From VGBK01 sp964354255 (lineage in GTDB: Bacteria > Actinomycetota > Acidimicrobiia > Spongiisociales > UBA11373): 10,470 nucleotides of DNA. The stretch lies in assembly GCA_964354255.1 (NCBI GenBank), contig CAYGYX010000064.1, positions 1 through 10,470 of the forward strand, read 5' to 3'. Shown piece after piece: positions 1-5,566 of this stretch (positions are counted from its first letter, which is position 1; each line of letters opens with the position of its first letter). A model generated the notes under the pieces. It saw only the letters and a program-made list of their open reading frames with translations, was not told where the DNA came from and searched no databases. The translations under genes were made by a program, and so were the position numbers.

Positions 1-914
1 GTGAAGCCCAGCTCGGCCTGCTCGGCCAGGGAGTCCACCTTCACCACCACCCCGTCGGTCTGATAGGGCAGGTCGTGGCGGGCTCCCTCAGCGTGATGGA
101 CATAGGCCAGCACCGCCCCCGGGTCGGCGCAGTGCTGGGACATCGGGTTCACCGGGAATCCGGCGGCGCGCAGCCAGGCCAGGCTCTCCCCGTGACTGGC
201 GAAGGCGAGCCCGTCGCGGCGGAAGCCCACCTGGTAGACCCAGATGGAGAGCCGCCGGGTGGCGGTGACGGCGGGGTCCTTCTGCCGCACCGCCCCGGCG
301 GCGGCATTGCGGGGATTGACGAAGAGGCGCTCCCCGGCCTCGGCCTGGGCCCGGTTCATGTCCTCGAAAGCGACGAGGGACATGTAGACCTCGCCGCGGA
401 CCTCCATGACCTCCGGCAGGTCGCCGCCGAGCAGCGCCAGGGGGATGGCACCCACCGTGCGCAGGTTGGCGGTGATGTCCTCGCCGGTGGCGCCGTCGCC
501 GCGGGTGGCACCCAGCACCAGACGGCCTCGCTCGTAGGTGAGGGACACCGCCAGGCCGTCGATCTTGGGCTCGCAGGCGAAGCCGGCGGCCGGCCGGCCC
601 AGCGCCTTCTCGACCCGGGCCACCCAGGCCTCCAGCTCCGCCTCGGCCATGGCGTTGTCGAGGGAGAACATGCGCTCGCGGTGCGGCACCGGGGCGAACA
701 GCGACGAGGGCGCCTCCCCCACTCGCTGCGTGGGCGAGTCGGGGGTGACCAGCTCAGGGTGAGCCTCCTCGAGGGCGACGAGTTCCCGCTTCAGCGCGTC
801 GTACTGGGCGTCGGAGGCCTCGGGCTCGTCGAGCACGTAGTAGCGGTAGTCGTGGTGCCGCAGGAGGGCGCGCAACTCGGCGACGCGGGCGGCCGGATCG
901 GTCTGGCGAGGCAC
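1..914 (-). CDS. ligA: NAD-dependent DNA ligase LigA (N-terminal part, cut by window edge)
   Basis: This gene encodes the replicative and repair ligase that seals DNA nicks using NAD+. Only the first 304 codons lie in the window; the OB-fold, zinc finger, HhH and BRCT regions would lie beyond the left edge. The N-terminal Ia domain (about residues 10-65, with the HHDYRYYVLDEP stretch at 20-31) is followed by the adenylation domain. Visible there are FSLDNA (83-88), the catalytic KIDG with Lys117, TRGDG (137-141), EVRGE (171-175) and YQTDGVVVK (284-292). All match the nucleotidyl-transferase motifs of LigA. The start is taken as the GTG at 914-912 (protein begins VPRQTDPAAR), because the conserved N-terminal helix begins right after it and a TATCAT hexamer lies 6 bases upstream with no Shine-Dalgarno. 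It is divergent from the ClbS-like gene across 86 bp. ligA and mnmA also lie fairly close together in many actinobacteria. Identity is essentially certain; the start is likely. Confidence 0.97.
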   Translation of the reverse strand, partial: MPRQTDPAARVAELRALLRHHDYRYYVLDEPEASDAQYDALKRELVALEEAHPELVTPDSPTQRVGEAPSSLFAPVPHRERMFSLDNAMAEAELEAWVARVEKALGRPAAGFACEPKIDGLAVSLTYERGRLVLGATRGDGATGEDITANLRTVGAIPLALLGGDLPEVMEVRGEVYMSLVAFEDMNRAQAEAGERLFVNPRNAAAGAVRQKDPAVTATRRLSIWVYQVGFRRDGLAFASHGESLAWLRAAGFPVNPMSQHCADPGAVLAYVHHAEGARHDLPYQTDGVVVKVDSLAEQAELGF

Positions 915-920
915 GAGGGA

Positions 921-926
921 ATGATA
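921..926 (-). promoter_or_regulatory. Putative -10 element of ligA (leaderless)
   Basis: TATCAT on the minus strand lies 6 bases before the GTG of ligA, with no Shine-Dalgarno between. The spacing would put transcription start on or next to the start codon. No convincing -35 hexamer is visible. It is one of a recurring set in this window. Confidence 0.55.
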
Positions 927-988
927 CGGCGAGGGGGTGACCGAACCGGGGGCCGGGCGTGTGATCCGGCCACCCCAGGGCCCCCGCG

Positions 989-994
989 TACACT
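989..994 (+). promoter_or_regulatory. Putative -10 element of the ClbS-like gene (leaderless)
   Basis: TACACT is followed by 6 C-rich bases and then the ATG at 1001. There is no purine-rich ribosome binding site in the gap, so a leaderless mRNA is the simplest reading. Confidence 0.55.
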
Positions 995-1000
995 CCCCCC

Positions 1001-1498
1001 ATGCCGCGTCCCGCCACCCGCGCCGACCTCCTCGCCGCCATCGACACCGAGCTCGCCCGCCTCATGGCGCAGGTGCAGCAGGTGCCCCCGGCCGACCGCC
1101 TGCGCCCCGGCGCTTGCGGCGACTGGTCGGTGAAAGACCTCCTCTCCCACCTGCATGCCTGGCACGAGATGTTCCTGGGCTGGGAGGCCGTCGGCTCCCG
1201 GGGAGGGAAGCCGGAGATGCCCGCCCCCGGCCACAACTGGGCCACGACTCCGGCGCTCAACGAGGAGATCCGCCGGCGCCACCAGGACGAGCCCTGGGAC
1301 CAGGTGGCCGCCCGGCTCGCGGCCTCCGCCGCCAGGGTGCGGGCCCTGGTAGAGCGCCACGACGAGGCCGACCTGTTCGCTAGGAAGCGCTACCCCTGGA
1401 CGGGATCGACTTCGCTGGGCAGCTACGCCGTCTCGTGCACCTCGAGCCACTACGCCTGGGCGTCTGACCTGATCCGGCGATTCGCTAAGACCCTCTAG
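1001..1498 (+). CDS. ClbS/DfsB family four-helix bundle protein
   Basis: The product is a 165-residue cytoplasmic protein with the length and motifs of the ClbS/DfsB (DUF1706) family. Visible features are an N-terminal helix beginning with TRADLLAAI (6-14), CGDWSVKDLLSHLHAWH (39-55), PAPGHNW (74-80), ALNEEI (85-90), YPWTG (131-135) and a final SSHYAWA segment (148-154). The founding member, ClbS of colibactin-producing E. coli, protects the producer from colibactin by hydrolysing its cyclopropane warhead; DfsB members are otherwise poorly characterised. No biosynthetic cluster lies nearby, so a specific toxin substrate cannot be assigned. It may be a general small-molecule hydrolase or stress protein. 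The ATG was chosen because the family N-terminus starts there and a -10-like TACACT precedes it. It converges on the VOC gene and the two stop codons overlap in CTAG. Confidence 0.88.
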   Translation: MPRPATRADLLAAIDTELARLMAQVQQVPPADRLRPGACGDWSVKDLLSHLHAWHEMFLGWEAVGSRGGKPEMPAPGHNWATTPALNEEIRRRHQDEPWDQVAARLAASAARVRALVERHDEADLFARKRYPWTGSTSLGSYAVSCTSSHYAWASDLIRRFAKTL

Positions 1499-1890
1499 GC
1501 CGGGCCCATCCCGAAGTAGGCCCGCATCTCGGGGTCCAGGCCGGGCGGCGGCTCGAACACCTCGAGGAGCACCCCGTCGGGTGCCTCCACCATCGCGTAG
1601 CGGCCCATGCCGGTGTCCACGATGGGCCGCGGGTGGTGGCCCGCGGCCTCGAGTTCGGCGACGCAGGCGTCGAGATCGGTCACACACATGCCCAGATGAT
1701 TGATGGGGCCGCGGCGGCCGGGCGCCTGGTCGTAGAAGTGGAGGGCCGCCCCGCCCACCTTCATGAAGACGTTGCGCGCCCCGGCGAAGTCGAGGTCGGC
1801 CACGACCTCCCCGCCGAAGTGGTCCCGGTAGAAGCGCAGGGCCGCTTCCAGGTCGGCGCTCATCAAGTGGGCGTGGTGCAGGCGGCGCAT
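1495..1890 (-). CDS. VOC (vicinal oxygen chelate) family protein
   Basis: A 131-residue protein built of two beta-alpha-beta-beta-beta modules, as in the glyoxalase / bleomycin-resistance / dioxygenase superfamily. Module one runs from LHHAHLMSADLEAALRFY (4-21) to about residue 55. Module two runs from INHLGMCVTDLDACVAELEA (63-82) to LLEVFEP (108-114). By position, His8, His51, His65 and Glu110 are the probable metal ligands; this is inferred from the fold, not shown. The reaction cannot be named from sequence: the superfamily includes glyoxalase I, epimerases, dioxygenases and antibiotic-binding proteins. A methylmalonyl-CoA epimerase role is possible but not favoured. The ATG at 1890 is chosen because the first beta strand starts there and GAGG sits 5 bases upstream. 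It is divergent from the RTX/Excalibur gene and convergent with the ClbS-like gene. Confidence 0.85.
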   Translation of the reverse strand: MRRLHHAHLMSADLEAALRFYRDHFGGEVVADLDFAGARNVFMKVGGAALHFYDQAPGRRGPINHLGMCVTDLDACVAELEAAGHHPRPIVDTGMGRYAMVEAPDGVLLEVFEPPPGLDPEMRAYFGMGPA

Positions 1891-1895
1891 CGTGA

Positions 1896-1899
1896 CCTC
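1896..1899 (-). promoter_or_regulatory. Ribosome binding site of the VOC gene
   Basis: GAGG on the minus strand, 5 bases before the ATG, decides the start over an in-frame extension upstream. A TAGCCT hexamer at 1920-1925 (minus) could be its -10, giving a short leader. Confidence 0.5.
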
Positions 1900-1964
1900 G
1901 CTCGGTAGGCCTGAGCCGCAGGCTACGCCGGGGCGCCGGCGCCTGCCCGGGCCCCCCTGCGGGA

Positions 1965-1970
1965 TACCTT
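1965..1970 (+). promoter_or_regulatory. Putative -10 element of the RTX/Excalibur gene (leaderless)
   Basis: TACCTT is followed by GCCGCC and then the ATG at 1977. The 6-base gap and absence of a Shine-Dalgarno match the pattern at the other solitary genes here. Confidence 0.5.
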
Positions 1971-1976
1971 GCCGCC

Positions 1977-2522
1977 ATGCCCAGACTCCTTCGCCTCGCT
2001 CTCCTCGCGGCCCTGGTCCTGGCCGCCGCCCCGGCCGCCGTCGGGGCCGCCCCCACCTCACCCCTCTGCTTCGGCCTCACCCCCACGAAGGTCGGCACCC
2101 CCGGCACCGACGTCATCAACGGCACCTGGGGCCCCGATGTCATCTCCGGCCTCGGCGGCAACGACACCATCGACGGCAAGGGCGGCGACGACATCATCTG
2201 CGCCGGCAGCGGCGCCGACCTGATCAAGGGGGGCCCGGGCCGCGATCGCCTCCGGGGCGACGGCGGCAACGACATCATCATCGGCGGCGACCACGGCGAC
2301 CGCGCCCTCGGCGGAGTCGGGACCGATGCCTGCGATGCCGAGGTCGAGCGCACCTGCGAGGCCGAACCCACCCCCGCCAACCCGGGCGATGCCAAGGACT
2401 GCAGCGACTTCGCCACCCAGGCCGAGGCCCAGGCGTGGTTCGACCTCTATTACCCGCTGTACGGGGACATCGCCCACCTCGACTACGACAACGACCGGGT
2501 GGCCTGCGAGACCCTGCCCTGA
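1977..2522 (+). CDS. Secreted RTX-repeat protein with C-terminal Excalibur domain
   Basis: A 181-residue predicted exported calcium-binding protein. Residues 1-25 form a Sec signal peptide: Arg3 and Arg6, a Leu/Ala-rich core, then a probable cleavage after VGA or GAA at 24-25. Residues 40-120 are nine consecutive nonapeptides of the RTX type (G-x-G-G-N/D-D-x-I/L-x, for example GLGGNDTID at 58-66 and GDGGNDIII at 94-102), which in known proteins fold into a calcium-filled beta roll. Residues 141-178 match the Excalibur domain: DCSDFATQAEAQAWF, then LDYDNDRVACE, an EF-hand-like Asp loop closed by Cys-Glu. Cys142 and Cys177 are probably the domain's disulfide; four further cysteines (31, 75, 119, 127) could pair outside the cell. 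No catalytic domain is present, so a structural or calcium-dependent surface role is likely but unproven. It ends 5 bp before the convergent mnmA stop. Confidence 0.88.
   Translation: MPRLLRLALLAALVLAAAPAAVGAAPTSPLCFGLTPTKVGTPGTDVINGTWGPDVISGLGGNDTIDGKGGDDIICAGSGADLIKGGPGRDRLRGDGGNDIIIGGDHGDRALGGVGTDACDAEVERTCEAEPTPANPGDAKDCSDFATQAEAQAWFDLYYPLYGDIAHLDYDNDRVACETLP
2094..2336 (+). repeat. Nine tandem 27-bp coding repeats (RTX nonapeptides)
   Basis: Codons 40-120 of the exported protein repeat with a 9-codon period, with the invariant Gly and Asp positions recurring each 27 bases. Individual units have diverged at most variable and third positions, so this is an old protein-level repeat and not a recent DNA duplication. 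The final unit (GGVGTDACD) is a Cys-bearing cap. Confidence 0.85.
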
Positions 2523-2527
2523 GGGCC

Positions 2528-3592
2528 TCAGACCCGCCGCGCCTCCAGGATCGTCCCCCCGCCCAGGACCTCGTCACCCCGGTACAGCACCGCCGCCTGC
2601 CCCGGGGTGACGGCCTTCTGGGGCTCGTCGAACCAGATCCACCACTCCCCCTCCCCACCCGGCTCGACCCGGGCGGGGACGGAAGGCGACCGATAACGCA
2701 CCTTCGCCTCCAGGCCGTGGCCCTCCGGGGGCCATCCCGCCACCCACGACACCTCCCCCAATCGGCACCCGGCGGCGAGCAGGTCGCCGGGGCCGCCCAC
2801 CACCACCGTGGCCGTGGCGGGACGCACCTCCACCACGTAGCGCGGCGACCCGAGGGCCACCTTCAGGCCTCGGCGCTGGCCCACGGTGAACCCGGCCACC
2901 CCGTCGTGGCGGCCGATCTCCCGCCCCCCGGTGTCGACGATGGGCCCCGGCTGGGCCGCCTCAGGGAACTGGTCCTTCAGGAACTCGTGGTACCCCTCCG
3001 GCCCCACGAAACACAGATCCTGGCTCTCGGCTCGCTCGGCGCTGGCCAGGCCCAGGGCCCGGGCGCGGCGGCGCACCTCGTCCTTCGCCATTTCTCCCAC
3101 CGGGAACGCCAATCGGGCTAGTTGCCCCTGCCCGAGCATGTAGAGCACATAGGACTGGTCCTTGGCCGGGTCGGCGCCGCGGAGCAGGTGATGCCCGTCG
3201 GCGTCACGGCGGAGGCGGGCGTGGTGCCCGGTGGCCAGGGCCTCGAAGCCCTCCCGCGTCGCCTCCTCCAGCAGGGCCCCGAACCTGACCTGCCGATTGC
3301 ACTCGATGCAGGGGTTGGGGGTGCGACCCTGCCGATAGGCGGCGGCGAAGGGCCGGATGACCTCCCGGCAGAACAGGTCGGTGTAGTCGAGGGTCCTATG
3401 CGGGATGCCGAGTTGCACCGCCACCCGCCGGGCATCCTCCAGGTCGCCACAGCCGCAGCATCCATGCTCGCACCCGGCCAACGGCAGCCACTGCACCAGG
3501 GTCACTCCCACCACCTCGTGCCCGGCCTCCAGCATGACGGCGGCGGCCACGCTGGAGTCCACCCCCCCGGAGAGGGCTACCAGGGCCTTCAC
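2528..3592 (-). CDS. mnmA: tRNA-specific 2-thiouridylase MnmA
   Basis: A 354-residue enzyme that adenylates and then thiolates the wobble uridine (s2U34) of tRNA Lys, Glu and Gln, with sulfur relayed from a cysteine desulfurase. The N-terminal PP-loop SGGVDSS (8-14) binds ATP. NPCIECN (93-99) holds the first catalytic cysteine, Cys95, and SQDLCFVG (190-197) holds the second, Cys194. ATGHHAR (120-126), KDQSYVLY (144-151) and the C-terminal beta-barrel region beginning GFTVGQRRGL are also typical. The length is normal for the family. The start is the GTG at 3592-3590 (VKALVALSGG), since the PP-loop strand begins there and GGAGAGA lies 8 bases upstream; the longer open frame reaching 3976 would run antisense into the methyltransferase gene. 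An unusual cysteine-rich patch, GCEHGCCGCG, sits at 40-49. It is divergent from the methyltransferase gene across 163 bp. Confidence 0.97.
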   Translation of the reverse strand: MKALVALSGGVDSSVAAAVMLEAGHEVVGVTLVQWLPLAGCEHGCCGCGDLEDARRVAVQLGIPHRTLDYTDLFCREVIRPFAAAYRQGRTPNPCIECNRQVRFGALLEEATREGFEALATGHHARLRRDADGHHLLRGADPAKDQSYVLYMLGQGQLARLAFPVGEMAKDEVRRRARALGLASAERAESQDLCFVGPEGYHEFLKDQFPEAAQPGPIVDTGGREIGRHDGVAGFTVGQRRGLKVALGSPRYVVEVRPATATVVVGGPGDLLAAGCRLGEVSWVAGWPPEGHGLEAKVRYRSPSVPARVEPGGEGEWWIWFDEPQKAVTPGQAAVLYRGDEVLGGGTILEARRV

Positions 3593-3600
3593 CGCAGCCG

Positions 3601-3607
3601 TCTCTCC
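3601..3607 (-). promoter_or_regulatory. Ribosome binding site of mnmA
   Basis: GGAGAGA on the minus strand, 8 bases before the GTG, supports the GTG start against the much longer upstream frame. No clear -10 could be placed in the 163-bp divergent region on this strand. Confidence 0.6.
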
Positions 3608-3742
3608 ATAGGCCGCGAGCGGTCGGGACTCTTCCGGGGATCGTCCGGGTAGAGCATCACCGGCGATTGTGGCACCGCGTGCGGCCGAGGGAGTCGCGGG
3701 CCGCCGAGTGGGAGTCCCCCGGCCGTTGCCGGCCCGGCGCGC

Positions 3743-3748
3743 CATAAT
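3743..3748 (+). promoter_or_regulatory. Putative -10 element of the methyltransferase-Nudix unit (leaderless)
   Basis: CATAAT, one mismatch from the TATAAT consensus and conspicuous in GC-rich surroundings, ends 7 bases before the ATG at 3756. It argues for that ATG over the in-frame ATG at 3669. No Shine-Dalgarno is present. Confidence 0.55.
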
Positions 3749-3755
3749 CGGCCGC

Positions 3756-4559
3756 ATGCGGGGGCCTCCTCCAGCCGCCGGGTACCCAGGGCCGGCTCTG
3801 CACGAGTCGATCTCCGACATCATCCGCCGCCACTCGAGCAACCGGCTCGACGTGCGCCGGGCCGCCTTCGAGGGCGTCGACTTCGGCCGGGTGCACCGTC
3901 TGCTCGACCTCGGCTGCGGATTCGGCTTCATGGCCCGAGGCCTGGCGGAGAAGGCCCTGTCCGGCGCGACGATCATCGGGGTCGACAGCCACCCGGGGAA
4001 CCGCCCGGCCTTCCTCGCCGCGGCGGCCGCCGGCGGGTGCCGGGGCAGCTTCCTGTGCCGGACCCTGGGCTCGCACCTGGATTTCCCTTCCCGGACCTTC
4101 GACCTGGTGATCGCCTCGTACTCGCTCTACTTTTTCCCCGCGATCATCCCGGAGGTGGCGCGAGTGCTGCAGCCGGGGGGCACCTTCCTGGCCGTCACCC
4201 ACAGCGAAACCGACTTCTCCGGCCTGCTCGGCGCCCTGGGGGTGCCTCCGGAGCGCTCTGCCCTGCGGGCGTTGATCCGAGGCTTCTCAGCCGAGAACGG
4301 GGCCTCGCTCCTGCGGCAGCACTTCGCGAAGGTGGAGCAGCGGCCCTACCCGAACACGCTCACCTTCCGAGCCGGCGACATGGACGAGTTCCGAACGCTC
4401 GTCCGCTTCAAGGCCCCCCAGCTCGCCCCGGCGGCCGCCGCGCCCGGCGTGGCCCCCGCCGAGGTGGAGGAGCGGGCGCGCGACCTGCTGCGGCATGTCG
4501 GCAGCATCGTGATCGAGAAGGACGATGCGATCTTCCTGTGCACGGGGCCGCGCCCATGA
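3756..4559 (+). CDS. Class I SAM-dependent methyltransferase
   Basis: A 267-residue Rossmann-fold methyltransferase. Motif I is LLDLGCGFGF (49-58), the glycine-rich SAM loop. It is followed by IIGVDSHPGN, whose Asp should bind the SAM ribose hydroxyls, then FDLVIASYSLYFF (motif IV region) and VLQPGGTFLAVTHSE (post-motif strand). These match Methyltransf_11/25-type enzymes. The C-terminal part (from FSAENGASLLRQHF onward) is variable, as in most of the family, and gives no hint of substrate. The ATG at 3756 is preferred over the one at 3669 because of the CATAAT hexamer just before it and because the extra N-terminal stretch is low-complexity Arg/Pro/Gly. Its TGA overlaps the ATG of the Nudix gene (ATGA at 4556-4559), so the two are probably translationally coupled. 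A shared pathway is therefore likely, but the substrate is unknown. Confidence 0.85.
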   Translation: MRGPPPAAGYPGPALHESISDIIRRHSSNRLDVRRAAFEGVDFGRVHRLLDLGCGFGFMARGLAEKALSGATIIGVDSHPGNRPAFLAAAAAGGCRGSFLCRTLGSHLDFPSRTFDLVIASYSLYFFPAIIPEVARVLQPGGTFLAVTHSETDFSGLLGALGVPPERSALRALIRGFSAENGASLLRQHFAKVEQRPYPNTLTFRAGDMDEFRTLVRFKAPQLAPAAAAPGVAPAEVEERARDLLRHVGSIVIEKDDAIFLCTGPRP

Positions 4560-5566
4560 CGGCCGGCGCGTTCTGCACGAGCTGCGGGGCGAGGCTGGCG
4601 ACCATGACCGTCGAGGGCCGGGAGCGGGGAGTGTGCGCCGCCTGCGGCGCCGTCGCCTACCGCAACCCCCTCCCGGTGGCGGCGGCCGTCCTGCTCAACC
4701 GGGAGCGGCAGGCCCTACTGGTCAAGCGCAAGCATGAGCCGCAAGCCGGCATGTGGTGCTTGCCCGGGGGCTTCGCCGAGCTCGGGGAGACCATCGACGA
4801 GGCGGCGGTGCGGGAGCTGCTCGAGGAGACCGGGCTCGAAGCCAGGATCTCCCGCCTGCTCACCGCCCGCTCGATGTCCGCCGACCTCTACGGCGATCTC
4901 CTCTTCATCTGCTTCGAGGTCGAGCAGACCGGCGGCCGCGAGTCGCCCGGCGACGACGCCAAGGCCCTCGGCTGGTTTCCCCTCTCCGCCCTCCCCCCGC
5001 TGGCCTTTGCCGCCCACACCGAGGCTCTGGCGGTGTGCGAGACGCTGCACCGGGAGCCGTGGGCCATCCAGGACTCCTTCGCTCAGCTGTACTCCGACAG
5101 CGGCGACGGAATGCTCTCCGACGCCCTGGTCGCCCTGATCGAGGAACGGGCCGAGGAGATCTGCCGGCGCTGGCTGGCCCGGGTGCGCTCCAACCCGACG
5201 ACGCCCACCTACGCCCGGCTGGACTCACCGGGCGTCAGAGGGGCCGCCCTCGAGGCGCTCTCCCGCTTCTGCTCCTGGCTGCAGGAGCCGTCGGCGGAGC
5301 GCACGATGGAGGCGTTCTACTTCGAGATCGGCCGGGCCCGTGCCCGGGAGGGGTACCCCCTGGCGGAAGTCCTCAGCGCCCTCACCCTGCTGCGCAAGGA
5401 GATCTGGGCTTTTGCCCGGGAGCACCAGGTGCTGGCCAGCCCGCTGGATGTGTACCGGGTCATGGAGCTCAGCCGCCGCATCGTGCTGTTCTTCGACAAG
5501 GCGCTCTTCCACGCCACCCGGGGCTTCCTGCGAGAACAGACGGGCCCGGCATCGGTGACGGACTAG
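4556..5566 (+). CDS. Nudix hydrolase with N-terminal zinc ribbon and C-terminal RsbRD-N-like domain
   Basis: A 336-residue three-part protein. Residues 6-38 form a zinc ribbon (Cys7, Cys10, Cys27, Cys30, then YRNP) of the kind found before some Nudix domains. Residues 40-165 are a Nudix domain with a perfect box from Gly72 to Leu94 (G-x5-E-x7-REULEETGL), preceded by MWCLPGG. Glu87, Glu90 and Glu91 should bind Mg2+. Such enzymes cleave nucleoside diphosphates linked to another group, for example ADP-ribose or NADH; the SQPWPFP signature of NudC is absent, so NADH pyrophosphatase is not favoured. Residues about 187-330 are all-helical (LIEERAEEICRRWL, then ARAREGYPLAEVLSALTLLR) and resemble the RsbRD N-terminal domain of stressosome-type regulators. 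The start overlaps the methyltransferase stop by 4 bp. The TAG shares CTAG with the convergent hydrolase gene. Nudix assignment is firm; the C-terminal call is by pattern. Confidence 0.9.
   Translation: MTAGAFCTSCGARLATMTVEGRERGVCAACGAVAYRNPLPVAAAVLLNRERQALLVKRKHEPQAGMWCLPGGFAELGETIDEAAVRELLEETGLEARISRLLTARSMSADLYGDLLFICFEVEQTGGRESPGDDAKALGWFPLSALPPLAFAAHTEALAVCETLHREPWAIQDSFAQLYSDSGDGMLSDALVALIEERAEEICRRWLARVRSNPTTPTYARLDSPGVRGAALEALSRFCSWLQEPSAERTMEAFYFEIGRARAREGYPLAEVLSALTLLRKEIWAFAREHQVLASPLDVYRVMELSRRIVLFFDKALFHATRGFLREQTGPASVTD

Noticed and set aside
75..1133. Long plus-strand open frame (352 codons) across ligA
   Set aside because: It is the antisense of ligA, whose minus-strand reading has all LigA motifs; the product is Gly/Arg/Val-rich with no recognisable domain.
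1495..1890. Methylmalonyl-CoA epimerase, tempting because meaB is in the window
   Set aside because: The VOC fold fits, but the sequence lacks the familiar epimerase pattern around its second metal-binding segment, and meaB is more than 6 kb away.
2094..2336. Tandem array resembling a CRISPR or minisatellite
   Set aside because: The 27-bp period is coding, in frame and without spacers; it encodes RTX nonapeptides.
791..2416. A 541-codon minus-strand open frame spanning several genes
   Set aside because: It crosses ligA, the ClbS-like, VOC and RTX genes in wrong frames and is Pro/Arg/Ser-rich low complexity, as expected in GC-rich DNA with few stops.
2058..2477. Minus-strand 139-codon frame opposite the RTX/Excalibur gene
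   Set aside because: Its Gly/Ala/Val pattern is the mirror of the RTX repeats on the other strand; there is no independent evidence for a gene.
3669..3755. Upstream ATG giving a 296-residue methyltransferase
   Set aside because: The added residues are Arg/Gly/Pro-rich, and a CATAAT hexamer lies just before the ATG at 3756, inside the extension.
3593..3976. N-terminal extension of MnmA to an ATG at 3976
   Set aside because: The extra 128 codons are antisense to the methyltransferase gene and its promoter, and MnmA proteins begin just before the PP-loop; the GTG at 3592 has a Shine-Dalgarno.
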